This document shows positions 17,764-26,752 of a stretch of 47,262 nucleotides of DNA, piece after piece (position 1 is the first letter of the stretch; each line of letters opens with the position of its first letter). The stretch spans positions 1-47,262 of the forward strand of contig JAFGDF010000151.1 of the NCBI GenBank assembly GCA_016932235.1, given 5' to 3'. The stretch is from Deltaproteobacteria bacterium. GTDB lineage: Bacteria; Desulfobacterota; DSM-4660; Desulfatiglandales; HGW-15. Below the pieces are notes generated by a model. That model worked only from the letters and a program-made list of their open reading frames with translations. It made no database searches and had not been told where the DNA came from. Made by a program: the position numbers and the translations under genes.

Positions 17764-20700
17764 ATGTTCCAAGATCTGACTTTTCAACAGTTTTGCTCCC
17801 TTGATTACAAAAGGAATATGGTCGTCACGGCCGGACCCGGATCAGGGAAGACAAAAATTCTCAGCAAACGCTTCTGTTTTATTCTGCTTACCGATAGATC
17901 GGTTTTTCTTCCCAATATCCTGACCCTCACATTTACCGAAAAGGCCGCGGAAGAGATGAAGGGCAGGATATATGCCATGCTGGGACATCTCGAAAATCAA
18001 TTGCATGAAAATGATTTCTTGCGAAACAGGGCAAGGGAGGCAAGGGTTCAATTTCATAAGAACAGGATATCCACTATACATTCTTTTTGCGCTGATCTGC
18101 TTCGCGAGCATCCTGTTGAGTCCGGTATCGACCCTGAGTTTTCAATCATTAAAGGTTCCCAGCAGAGAAAGCTGATGGATGAATCCATCGATAAAGGGAT
18201 ATCTATGATATGGAATGAGGACAAGGAAAATGTGTCCTCACTTCTTCAGAGCTTCAACGGCTATGGAAGGTTGAAGACCGGCGTTCGCAACCTGATGGCC
18301 CATCCTCTCACGCTGAAAAGAGTTGCCGCCACGAGCAAACGGATCTTCGTTCTTAAGGATTGGGAGATGCAAGTGTTTAATGAATACTGCCTTCATCTCA
18401 GGGATGATCTTGTTGTTCCCTATCTAACTGGATTAAGAGAGGCGGAATCCCTCGGCGGGCAATATCATGAGCTAAGGTCGATACTTGAAGAATGGCATAA
18501 AAGCAGCGCGGATATGGAATACTCAGGTATTCCGGTTCTTTTCGGTAAACTCCGGGATCTTGTTTGCAAAAGAAAATCCGGCAGCCCAAGACTTTCCATA
18601 CTCAGAGGCCTGAAGGAGATATCATACGTGGATCTTGTGGCTGAATGGTTCCCGGACGTTTTCATGAATAGTTCAGCTGATAGAGTATATAGCGAGCAGC
18701 TTGATCTGTTTATAAGGATATCCGAGGTTTGCCTCGGGGAGTACGCGAAAGAAAAGGAAAAAATTAACAGCCTGGATTTCGCGGACCTGGAAACAAGGTC
18801 ACACAATTTCCTCAGAAGATTAAGCGTCTCGGGGGCTGGCTATGACTTGCAGCGCATTTGTCAGAAATTCAGATATGTAATGGTTGATGAGTTCCAGGAT
18901 ACAAACCGTGTTCAATGGGAGATAATTCGCTTTCTGTGCGCCGGGAAGGGAGGTTATGACGGCTATTTTATCCAGCCGGGCAGGCTTTTTGTCGTGGGAG
19001 ACAAGAAACAGGCTATTTATAAATTCAGGGGGGGTGATGTGACCGTGTTTGAATCCGTAACGGAAGAGATACTGAAGTCGAATCCCGATCCGCCTGTTGA
19101 GATGTTCTGGAAGGACAGCGGCATTAAGGCGCTCATGATGGATATGACAGGTGAACATAACAGGCAACCTCTAGACTATATTAAAGAATTTGAAGGCCTT
19201 CCCCTTAAGGATAAAGCGAGCTTTTTAAAAGGAGATATCTATTTGCCTCATAATTTCAGGAGTAGTTTATGTCCCGTGAATTTTATAAACAGGACTTTTG
19301 ACTGGATATTCAGTAACAGATTCGCTGATGATCCCAGAGAATATGAGACTTTAAACAGAAAAATAGTCATGGCTGAGAAAGAGAATGGGACCGGAAGTAA
19401 AGGCTCTGCCACGGTTTATCTGACAAGTTCTTCTTCAAAAGGTAAGGATAGGGCTGAGCGCGAGGCGGTCATTGTTGCGGGAATAATAGAATCGATCCTG
19501 GGCAGGCACGGGGAGAACTGTTATGAATACAGGACATACGCTTCCGTAAGGGAGAATATCAAGGCAAATCGTATTGCAATAGGGATGCTGTTTTTTTCAT
19601 TCAATAACCTTAAAATCTTTGAAACAATATTGCGGGAAGCAGATTTGCCTTTTAAGGTGCACAGGGGAAGGGGACTTTTCAGAACTCCTGAAGTTATGGA
19701 GATTGTTCAGCTTCTAAACTATATCGCGGATGAAAGAGAGAATATTTCCCTGCTGTCTGTACTGCGGAGTCAGATTTTCGGGTTGAAAGATTCTGAGATA
19801 TTCGACCTTTTCTATCATAAAAATGTTTCAACAGAACTCCTGCTGGGATTTAAAAATATGGGGATTCGGAAGATCGGAGAACAGATACAGTCATGGAGGA
19901 GGCTTTCAAACAGCCTGACCGTTGCGGAGCTTATTAGAAAAGTGATCCAGGACAGATATCTTGTAGCCGTTAACTCCATTCACCCAAATTCAAAGCAGAG
20001 GCTGGCGAACATGGAAAAACTGATCGAGACAGCACGCAGGTTCCAGGTGGAGGATAAGGGATACCTAAAGGATTTCGTCGATCATTGCCTGCGAATGGCC
20101 GAAGAAGATGAAGAGGAAGGTGAGGCACTTTTAATTACGAGTGATGAAAGCCCGATTAACCTTATGACGATCCATGCAGCCAAAGGTCTTGAGTTCCCAA
20201 TGGTGATTATCCCTGACCTTGATCGACGCGTTCCTGCCCTGCCGGATACAGGAAAACCCATGCGTGTCTACCGTTCCGAGAATGACGCGGCCGAAAGGTG
20301 GAATTCTGTTGAAGGAGAACTCCCGGTATGGCCTCTGGAGATTCCTGAGCTTGATTTTGAAAAGAATTATGGTCCCCTTGGAAGGCTTCTTGTTAGGAGA
20401 AACAGGCTTGAAGAGATTGCGGAAAACAGGCGGGTTTTTTATGTGGGCTGTACAAGAACGAAGGAGCATCTTGTCCTCATAGGCCATATGAATAAAGGTT
20501 CGAGAACGAGGAATGGATCAGAACTTACTCCTCAGGATTACAGGGAGCGCGCGTCCATTTTGGAACTTCTTAACGATATCTACCATTTCCATGAAGCCCC
20601 AAAAAACAACGGGAGAAATACGCCGGAGAGTGAAGAAACACTCCCCAGAGTAATATGGCTGGAACCTGAAAAGAGAGTTTACAGGTCCCTGAGGCGGGGC

Positions 20701-21651
20701 GGCAAAGAGGTGTCACAGGATGAACTGGGTATTTACGATGACAGGATCAGGAAGATTGATCTCTCGGATCCTGTAAAGGTTCCGGGGTATTTTCAGTTTA
20801 GCTTCAGGTCGTTGAGTATGTTCAGAAAATGTCCCCTGAGATTCTTTTACACTGTCGTGTCAGGTTTGAGATGGGACTGGATGGATCATGGTGAAAGAGA
20901 TGTTCACCTTAATTATGAAGAATATGAGGGATTCAAGGAAAATGTTGACACCGACATTCTACAGGGAGACTCCCTATCGCTTGGCGGAATCGTTCATGAG
21001 TACCTTGAGATGCATGTTCCCGGGAAACCATTTGATGATGAACTTTTTCAAAGATTATTAAACAAGTATTGCAATGATGATATGGAGAAGAGGGGAAGTA
21101 ATCCGTCCGGAAGTCTCGGCGACAGGGCCTTTAGACACATAAACAATGTGCTGAAAGATGAAAGATTGTCGGAGATGATGAAGGGGAGGGAGATCTTTTC
21201 GGAATTGCCGTTTCTCATTAAGATCAGAAATGGTTGCGAGTTCAGGGGTGTCATCGACAGGCTTCTTATTGATAAGGATAAGGGAAGCTGTCTAATTCTG
21301 GACTGGAAGACCAATGATCTGACATGTAAGGAAGCGACAGAAATTGCCGAGGAGAATGACTATGTCCTTCAGGTCGCCTGTTACGAATGGGCGGTTGAGC
21401 AGATATTGAACAAAAATGTGGGGCACAAGTATATTTATTTTACGGACACAGGGTATCTCCTGGAAAGCGAATGGAAAGGAAAACCGGTTGATATAATTAA
21501 TGAAATACTGGAAGCAATAGATGAGTACGGTATGGATAGGGAACTATGGATGCAGGCCTCACGCATTATGGATTATAACGGGCGAAGATGCCTTCACTGT
21601 GAATATAGGGGAATTCTTTGTAAGGAAAAGTACTCAAACGCCTTAAAATGA
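17764..21651 (+). CDS. AddA/RecB-like UvrD-family helicase with C-terminal Fe-S nuclease domain
   Basis: A large single-chain DNA repair helicase-nuclease of about 1,295 residues. Superfamily 1A helicase motifs appear in order: Walker A TAGPGSGKTK (residues about 20-30), TFTEKAAEEMK (Ia), DEFQDTNRVQW (II), VVGDKKQAIYKFRGGD (III), NLMTIHAAKGLEFP (V) and VFYVGCTRTKEHLVL (VI). The C-terminus is a RecB-type nuclease: GVIDRLL, LILDWKTND, then ACYEWAVEQ. Cysteines in KCPLRFFY and the final CLHCEYRGILC fit a Fe-S cluster that staples the nuclease domain in AddB- and Cas4-like proteins. No AddB or RecC partner is adjacent. The ATG at 17764 follows GAGAGAAG; the frame also opens at 17746. Confidence 0.88.
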   Translation: MFQDLTFQQFCSLDYKRNMVVTAGPGSGKTKILSKRFCFILLTDRSVFLPNILTLTFTEKAAEEMKGRIYAMLGHLENQLHENDFLRNRAREARVQFHKNRISTIHSFCADLLREHPVESGIDPEFSIIKGSQQRKLMDESIDKGISMIWNEDKENVSSLLQSFNGYGRLKTGVRNLMAHPLTLKRVAATSKRIFVLKDWEMQVFNEYCLHLRDDLVVPYLTGLREAESLGGQYHELRSILEEWHKSSADMEYSGIPVLFGKLRDLVCKRKSGSPRLSILRGLKEISYVDLVAEWFPDVFMNSSADRVYSEQLDLFIRISEVCLGEYAKEKEKINSLDFADLETRSHNFLRRLSVSGAGYDLQRICQKFRYVMVDEFQDTNRVQWEIIRFLCAGKGGYDGYFIQPGRLFVVGDKKQAIYKFRGGDVTVFESVTEEILKSNPDPPVEMFWKDSGIKALMMDMTGEHNRQPLDYIKEFEGLPLKDKASFLKGDIYLPHNFRSSLCPVNFINRTFDWIFSNRFADDPREYETLNRKIVMAEKENGTGSKGSATVYLTSSSSKGKDRAEREAVIVAGIIESILGRHGENCYEYRTYASVRENIKANRIAIGMLFFSFNNLKIFETILREADLPFKVHRGRGLFRTPEVMEIVQLLNYIADERENISLLSVLRSQIFGLKDSEIFDLFYHKNVSTELLLGFKNMGIRKIGEQIQSWRRLSNSLTVAELIRKVIQDRYLVAVNSIHPNSKQRLANMEKLIETARRFQVEDKGYLKDFVDHCLRMAEEDEEEGEALLITSDESPINLMTIHAAKGLEFPMVIIPDLDRRVPALPDTGKPMRVYRSENDAAERWNSVEGELPVWPLEIPELDFEKNYGPLGRLLVRRNRLEEIAENRRVFYVGCTRTKEHLVLIGHMNKGSRTRNGSELTPQDYRERASILELLNDIYHFHEAPKNNGRNTPESEETLPRVIWLEPEKRVYRSLRRGGKEVSQDELGIYDDRIRKIDLSDPVKVPGYFQFSFRSLSMFRKCPLRFFYTVVSGLRWDWMDHGERDVHLNYEEYEGFKENVDTDILQGDSLSLGGIVHEYLEMHVPGKPFDDELFQRLLNKYCNDDMEKRGSNPSGSLGDRAFRHINNVLKDERLSEMMKGREIFSELPFLIKIRNGCEFRGVIDRLLIDKDKGSCLILDWKTNDLTCKEATEIAEENDYVLQVACYEWAVEQILNKNVGHKYIYFTDTGYLLESEWKGKPVDIINEILEAIDEYGMDRELWMQASRIMDYNGRRCLHCEYRGILCKEKYSNALK

Positions 21652-21807
21652 TATCTGCCAACCGGATTCATTATTTTTCTATTGACCCGACTGTTTTTAA
21701 CTGATAAAAATATGCTATTAGAATCCTATGGGACAAAGCCTGAAAGAATTTTATCAATCTGTTTTATAATCGCTTAATAATTATTTTTCAGTTTATAAAT
21801 TGGCGTT

Positions 21808-23247
21808 TCAGCCTTTGATTACGCCTAGAGGTCTTAGGCGGGCAACCTTACTGGCCAATCCTGTTTTGTGTACCACTTCAACGACCTGGGATATATCATT
21901 GTAGGCATCGGGCATCTCTTCTTTGAGAGTCCTTTTGCCCCGTGAAAGAACTGCAATACCTCTGTCTTCCAGTTCACGGTTTATGGCTCTACCTTTTGCC
22001 ATTTTAATGGCGTGACTTCGGCTGAAAACGCGACCGGCTCCGTGGCAGCACGAACCAAAGCTCTGATCCATTGCTCCTTGATTGCCTGACAGTACATAAG
22101 AATATGTTCCCATGTCGCCGGGTATAAGGACGGGTTGACCTGATTTTCGGTATCTCTCAGGCAGCAGTGGGTGTCCTGCAGGTAGAGAACGGGTCGCTCC
22201 TTTACGGTGAACGCAGAGCAGTAATTCTTGCCCATTAACCGTATGGCGCTCGATTTTGGCTATATTGTGTGATACGTCGTATAAAAGTTCCATTCTCAAT
22301 TCATTGGGACGCAGGGATAATGTGTTTATGACTGTTTCATGCGTTAAATGCATAAGAATCTGACGATTCGCCCATGCATAATTTGCTGCACATGACATGG
22401 CAGCGAGGTACTTTTGACCCAAAGCTGATTTTAATCCGGTGCATGTAAGTTGCCTATCGGGTAATTGAAGTTCTTTTAATGTTGGCTGTTTTACCATTTC
22501 TTTGAGGAAATCATCGCATATCTGGTGACCGAAGCCCCGGGAGCCGGAATGAATAAAGATAGTTATTTGCCCCTCAAATAGCTTAAAATTATTGGCAATT
22601 TTATGATCAAAAATATGATCAACAACCTGGATTTCAAGGAAATGGTTTCCTGAACCGAGGGTCCCCAGCTGGTCTGAGCCTCTGGTAAAAGCTCTTTCAC
22701 TCAGGATCGACGGGTCTGCTCCTTTCATGCAACCATAATCCTCAGTTTTTTCAAGGTCTTCGGGCTTGCCGTAGCCTTTGTCAATCGCCCATGCCGCACC
22801 TTTGAGAGCAACCTGAGTCTCTTCTTTTTTTGAAAGGTGGATGAGGCCTTTTGATCCAACTCCTGAAGGGATATTATTGAAAAGGGTCGTGATTAATCTC
22901 TTTATTTCGGATCTGATATCATGGGCCTGTAGTGATGTTGTCATGAGGCGGCATCCACAGTTGATATCATATCCTACACCTCCTGGTGATACGATACCTT
23001 CATCCATGTTGAAGGCGGCGACACCACCGATGGGGAAACCATAACCATAATGTATATCCGGCATTGCCAGGGAATGTTTTACAATGCCTGGAAGTGTGGC
23101 TACATTAGCGACCTGAACATAGCTCTGATCCTTTAGGATTTTTTCTATCATGGTTTCACTGGAAAAAATGAGGCCTGGTACGCGCATTGCATTTATTTTT
23201 GGGACCAGCCATCGATTTTGGTCAATCTGTTTTAACTTGATTTCCAT
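21808..23247 (-). CDS. rtcB: RNA-splicing ligase RtcB
   Basis: A 479-residue RtcB, which joins RNA 2',3'-cyclic phosphate or 3'-phosphate ends to 5'-OH ends with GTP and manganese. Diagnostic segments are LAMPDIHYGYGFPIGGVAAF, GGVGYDINCGCRL with the metal-binding Asp and Cys, LGSGNHFLEIQ, IHSGSRGFGHQI, and SCCHGAGRVFSR, which contains the His that takes the guanylate. The length is typical. AGGGAG lies five bases before ATG, nine bases after the archease stop, so the two form an operon. It probably acts in tRNA or stress-related RNA repair. Confidence 0.97.
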   Translation of the reverse strand: MEIKLKQIDQNRWLVPKINAMRVPGLIFSSETMIEKILKDQSYVQVANVATLPGIVKHSLAMPDIHYGYGFPIGGVAAFNMDEGIVSPGGVGYDINCGCRLMTTSLQAHDIRSEIKRLITTLFNNIPSGVGSKGLIHLSKKEETQVALKGAAWAIDKGYGKPEDLEKTEDYGCMKGADPSILSERAFTRGSDQLGTLGSGNHFLEIQVVDHIFDHKIANNFKLFEGQITIFIHSGSRGFGHQICDDFLKEMVKQPTLKELQLPDRQLTCTGLKSALGQKYLAAMSCAANYAWANRQILMHLTHETVINTLSLRPNELRMELLYDVSHNIAKIERHTVNGQELLLCVHRKGATRSLPAGHPLLPERYRKSGQPVLIPGDMGTYSYVLSGNQGAMDQSFGSCCHGAGRVFSRSHAIKMAKGRAINRELEDRGIAVLSRGKRTLKEEMPDAYNDISQVVEVVHKTGLASKVARLRPLGVIKG

Positions 23248-23256
23248 TACGGCTCC

Positions 23257-23685
23257 CTATAGATCAAAAATGACCCTGGCTTCCCATACGCTGCATTTTT
23301 CAACAACTTCGATACGGTGGTAAGTAACTGCCTTTATTTCCGTAAGGACTTTATGGATTTCAGGGTCGAAAGCTACCGCAGTGAGCGTAGCGTCCAGGCT
23401 ATTATTTGATATGGAATGAATATTTATTGACGAAGCAATTTGACCTTCGCCATCAAAGATGTAGAGGATTTCTCCAAGCCATTTCACCATCAGGTCAGGG
23501 AGATCCGTTCCCGTCACATTTAGATTCATGGATTTCGGCTTTTCATGCGAATTGCCCCTTATCATAATATCCAGGAGGGCGGCCCCGGCGTTTCGAAAGA
23601 GTGACGGTAGATCCTTTCCCTTTACTATTATACCAAGGTCTGCGGTGTGATCCAGAATCTTGTAACAGGGATGAGAAGTATTCAT
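23257..23685 (-). CDS. Archease, activator of RtcB
   Basis: A 142-residue archease. It has YKILDHTADLGIIVKG at the start, FRNAGAALLDIM near residue 30, LMVKWLGEILYIFDGEG in the middle, and the tail EIKAVTYHRIEV. These include the conserved Asp and His-Thr-Ala-Asp motif that binds metal. Archease speeds guanylylation of RtcB and lets it turn over many times. It is the first gene of the pair with rtcB, and has a strong promoter directly upstream. Confidence 0.94.
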   Translation of the reverse strand: MNTSHPCYKILDHTADLGIIVKGKDLPSLFRNAGAALLDIMIRGNSHEKPKSMNLNVTGTDLPDLMVKWLGEILYIFDGEGQIASSINIHSISNNSLDATLTAVAFDPEIHKVLTEIKAVTYHRIEVVEKCSVWEARVIFDL

Positions 23686-23718
23686 GCTTCAGCCATAAGA
23701 AGATATTTTCATTAATAA

Positions 23719-23747
23719 ATTTTAGCCAGTTTTGTTGGTTTTGTCAA
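23719..23747 (-). promoter_or_regulatory. Sigma-70-type promoter of archease-rtcB
   Basis: Read on the minus strand, TTGACA (23742-23747), a 17-base spacer and TAAAAT (23719-23724) lie 34 bases upstream of the archease ATG. This suggests housekeeping expression rather than the sigma-54 control known for the rtc operon of E. coli. Confidence 0.65.
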
Positions 23748-23798
23748 AATTTGAAGTGGTTACAAAATTACCATTTATGACCAGGAGGAAAGCAGATA

Positions 23799-24086
23799 AT
23801 GAAGTGTGCGTTTTGTAACGGCAATATAATTGTCAAAGGAACTGTGGACAGAAAAGATGAGTGCCCTCACTGCGGGCGCGATCTCAGATGCTGCAAACAG
23901 TGTAAATTTTATGATCCTAACTCCTATAATGAATGCAGGGAAGTATCAGCCGAACGCATCGTTGATAAGGAAAGGGCCAACTTCTGTGATTTCTTTATGA
24001 TCAGGGGGTCCAAAGGGAGGGGAGGAAACTACACGAGAACCCAGGATGCAAAGGCCGCCCTGGAAGCGCTTTTTAAAAAAGCATAA
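23799..24086 (+). CDS. Small multi-cysteine zinc-ribbon protein of unknown function
   Basis: A 95-residue protein with two obvious CxxC pairs in the first 25 residues (KCAFCNG and ECPHCGRD), then CCKQCKFYD, NECRE and NFCDFF. At least two metal sites are likely. The C-terminal tail is basic and ends with a short helix. The pattern resembles zinc ribbons of conserved but uncharacterised Desulfobacterota proteins. AGGAGG lies ten bases before ATG. It stands alone, divergent from archease. Confidence 0.75.
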   Translation: MKCAFCNGNIIVKGTVDRKDECPHCGRDLRCCKQCKFYDPNSYNECREVSAERIVDKERANFCDFFMIRGSKGRGGNYTRTQDAKAALEALFKKA

Positions 24087-24178
24087 TCTTTCACTCTGCC
24101 TGAAGAAAAATATCCGGGAATCTCTTAATATGCCAGTTGCCTATCTTCAAAAAGTCTTTTATGCCGCTTGTTTTTCAG

Positions 24179-24628
24179 TTAATGTTGCTTTATTATCATC
24201 CTCCAAATTTCCTGGAATTTGGGATTGCTTAAAAGCTTAATAAAAGTAGGATTTGAACTAAGGTTGGCGATGTTTCCAGCATTAATTTCTGCCATAAGGT
24301 CCTGATTGTTCAAAACATCAATGACATCGGGATCGTTCTGTAAAGATAAAATGATTGCCATGATGTCTTTATCATCCAGCATCTTCTGTTGAAGCTCCTG
24401 GTATTGCTCTTTAGAAATCTCCATCGGGTTAATGGCATATATCTTTGAATTATTTATTTCAATATTTCCAAGACTTCGTGACTTAACAATATAGATGTCA
24501 TTGTTCATGGATATTATCTCACCGAAAAGAATACTTCCGTCATTCAGCTGGATTTCCTTTAGTTCTCCTGCGGCGGCCTGTGTTATTGAAAGAATGATGG
24601 TAAAAAAGAAAAGAATAAAATTCCTCAT
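24179..24628 (-). CDS. Exported protein with a STI1-like domain
   Basis: A 149-residue protein with an N-terminal signal peptide (FILFFFTIILSITQAAAGEL, cleavage likely after AAA or AAAG). The next part, ELKEIQLNDGSILFGEI to about residue 65, looks like a small beta barrel. The C-terminal 70 residues have the repeated Asn-Asp-Pro and Asn-Pro helix-turn pattern of STI1/DP domains (SLQNDPDVIDVLNNQDLMAE, then LSSNPTFIKLLSNPKFQEI). Such domains bind hydrophobic peptides in Hsp70/Hsp90 cochaperones, but are normally cytosolic in eukaryotes. A periplasmic chaperone-type or envelope role is possible. AGGAGGAG lies before ATG. It follows the CBS-domain gene on the same strand. Confidence 0.7.
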   Translation of the reverse strand: MRNFILFFFTIILSITQAAAGELKEIQLNDGSILFGEIISMNNDIYIVKSRSLGNIEINNSKIYAINPMEISKEQYQELQQKMLDDKDIMAIILSLQNDPDVIDVLNNQDLMAEINAGNIANLSSNPTFIKLLSNPKFQEIWRMIIKQH

Positions 24629-24713
24629 TGTATATCTCCTCCTGTGTCTTTTTTTAAACGGAATATTTCGAAATGGATCATGCTGTAATCGGATTGAGAC
24701 ATATCATGTGGTT

Positions 24714-25190
24714 TTAAAGGTCCCTAATAATCTTGAGCATGTCCATGCTTGTAATAATACCGATCAGAACATCATTTTCAGTAACTAAGACCCTGTGGAT
24801 TCTCCCTCTTATCATTGAGTCTGCGACCTGTTGGACACTTGTGCCTTCCGTGACATTTAAAGTCATGGGTGTCATGATGTCCCTGACCGTGATAAGTGAT
24901 TCAGCTTCGATTCTGAGGGATTCAATCTCTTCGGCTGAATAAAGCCTGTCCGGAGCGTGAATATAATATTCATGGGGAGTATCAGGCTGGGGATTACTTA
25001 TCGGGATGCTTTTATATCTGACTATATCGGTTGAAGACACAACTCCTATCAGCTTTCCGTCTTCCGATATTACCGGCGCTCCGGAGATTGAATTTTCAAC
25101 CAGAAAATCAGCAAGTTGTTCAACCAGCCAGTCCGCCCGGACCGTAAGGACGTCCCTGTTCATTATATCTCTGGCAATGAGAATTCCCAT
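24714..25190 (-). CDS. Tandem CBS-domain protein
   Basis: A 158-residue protein made of two CBS domains: residues 5-55 (ARDIMNRDVLTVRADWLVEQ, then GVVSSTDIVRY) and residues 100-157 (VRDIMTPMTLNVTEGTSVQQ, then GIITSMDMLKII). Paired CBS domains bind adenosine nucleotides or related ligands and report energy or metabolite status. No effector domain is fused, so its partner is separate and unknown. AGGAGG lies five bases before ATG. It may be co-transcribed with the M18 aminopeptidase upstream and the STI1-like gene downstream. Confidence 0.9.
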   Translation of the reverse strand: MGILIARDIMNRDVLTVRADWLVEQLADFLVENSISGAPVISEDGKLIGVVSSTDIVRYKSIPISNPQPDTPHEYYIHAPDRLYSAEEIESLRIEAESLITVRDIMTPMTLNVTEGTSVQQVADSMIRGRIHRVLVTENDVLIGIITSMDMLKIIRDL

Positions 25191-25273
25191 GGCAACCTCC
25201 TGAGAAAATGGTATTAAAGAAGTTTATGCCTTAGATATTTTTCCATTGCCATATTATACTAGATTAAAAAGAA

Positions 25274-26704
25274 TCACTCAACAGAGGATTCCAGAAAAGC
25301 CCTGAATCCTTTATAGGCCATGTAAATGTCGCCCTTATGCGTAATTTCAAAAGGGGAGTGCATTGAAAGCGCGGGCGGTCCCAGATCAACAATCTCCATA
25401 CCATAAACTGCCAGGAATTTCGCGACGGTCCCTCCGCCGCCTTCATCTACTTTTCCAAGTTCACCGGTCTGCCATATCACCTTTTTCCTATTTAAGAGGT
25501 TTCTCAACCATCCCAGGTATTCGGCGTTGGCGTCATTGGCGCCGTACTTTCCCCTGTGTCCTGTAAACTTTGTCAGACATACCCCGTAACCCAGCCTGGC
25601 AGCGTTCCCCTTTTCATGGACATCCTGATAATCAGGGTCAATAGCGCCGTTAAGATCAGCAGAAATAGCCTTTGATGAAGCAAGGAGACTGTCGATGGCA
25701 AGCACGCTTGGGTTTTCCCCTTTTTTCAGCATGAGGTCTCTGATGACCGATTCCAGAAATTTGGATTTCGCGCCGGTAGCACCGTCGCTTCCAACCTCTT
25801 CCTTATCAACGAAAAGAACAACGGAAGATTTTTCGGCTTTCTTCATGTCGAGGATCGCCCTTAGGCTTGTAAATGCTGAAGCGCGATCATCCTGCCCGTA
25901 TGCCCCAACAAGGGAGCGGTCAAATCCGACATCCCTGGCTCTTCCGGCAGGGACAACTTCAAGTTCGGCGCTGATCAGATCTTCCTCAACGAGGCCGTAT
26001 GTCCTGTATAAACGTTCCAGGACAGCCAGCTTAAAGCGCTCTTTGACCTTGACATCGCCAAGTGGAAGACCCCCGATTAGGACATTCAACTTTTCTCCTA
26101 TAACGGCCTCATCGATTTTCTTTGTGTATTGGGCCTTGCCTGCCAGGTGCGGAAGAAGATCAAGGATAGTAAAGACCGGGTCATCATTATCTTCTCCTAT
26201 TGAAATATCAATATGCGACCCGTCGGATCTTAAAATCTTTCCATGAATAGAAAGTGGTCGCGCCAGCCACTGGAATTTTTTTATTCCGCCATAATAGTGC
26301 GTCTTGAAGAACGCGAGGTCAACATCTTCATACAGAGGTCTTTGTTTCAGATCCAGCCTGGGAGAGTCTATGTGGGATACAATCAGATTGATACCATATT
26401 TTAAAGATGCATCTCCTGGACTGACCAATGCAACGGACTTCTCTCTAAAGGTTTTTATAAAGGGCTGTGAGGAACGGGGATCGAACCTCGAAGAAAAGCC
26501 GTTTTTTGATGCTATGCCATTTATTGTCAGGACGGCATCTCTTTCGGTTTTTGAATTATCCAGAAAATACTTGTAAGCCTCACCAAATTTGAAGACTTTC
26601 TCTTTTTCCCTGTCTGATATCGCGTCCCAGACCAGTTGGGGCGCATGCACAAGCTTTTTTGAAAGTTTTTCAATATCCTTTTTCGGTAGTTTTCTATCGC
26701 TCAT
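25274..26704 (-). CDS. M18-family aminopeptidase
   Basis: A 476-residue M18 metallo-aminopeptidase (aspartyl/leucyl aminopeptidase type), a cytosolic enzyme with two zinc ions that removes N-terminal residues from peptides. Metal-binding and catalytic segments visible are IVSHIDSPRLDL (His, Asp), DKEEVGSDGATG (Glu-Glu), and KYGANDANAEYLGWL; the C-terminal His lies in PALSMHSPFE. The length is typical. AAGGT lies just before ATG. The start is only 21 bases from the inverted repeat of the transposase element, so its native promoter has probably been displaced. Confidence 0.9.
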   Translation of the reverse strand: MSDRKLPKKDIEKLSKKLVHAPQLVWDAISDREKEKVFKFGEAYKYFLDNSKTERDAVLTINGIASKNGFSSRFDPRSSQPFIKTFREKSVALVSPGDASLKYGINLIVSHIDSPRLDLKQRPLYEDVDLAFFKTHYYGGIKKFQWLARPLSIHGKILRSDGSHIDISIGEDNDDPVFTILDLLPHLAGKAQYTKKIDEAVIGEKLNVLIGGLPLGDVKVKERFKLAVLERLYRTYGLVEEDLISAELEVVPAGRARDVGFDRSLVGAYGQDDRASAFTSLRAILDMKKAEKSSVVLFVDKEEVGSDGATGAKSKFLESVIRDLMLKKGENPSVLAIDSLLASSKAISADLNGAIDPDYQDVHEKGNAARLGYGVCLTKFTGHRGKYGANDANAEYLGWLRNLLNRKKVIWQTGELGKVDEGGGGTVAKFLAVYGMEIVDLGPPALSMHSPFEITHKGDIYMAYKGFRAFLESSVE

Positions 26705-26725
26705 ACTGGTACCTTTCTCAAAATT

Positions 26726-26752
26726 ATAGGTGTCAGGTCTTCATTTTTGACA
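26726..26752 (+). repeat. Left terminal inverted repeat of the transposase element
   Basis: It begins ATAGGTGTCAGGTCTTCATT and ends TTGACA. It matches the reverse complement of 27734-27760 at 26 of 27 positions. Read outward it supplies the first half of a TATAAT box completed by flanking sequence. Confidence 0.85.

Noticed and set aside
25695..26246. 183-codon plus-strand frame
   Set aside because: Antisense to the aminopeptidase, Ser/Arg/Thr-rich, with no domain.
26461..26500. tRNA-like T-arm word near GGGATCGAACCTCG
   Set aside because: It lies inside the well-supported M18 aminopeptidase gene, and no cloverleaf can be drawn around it.
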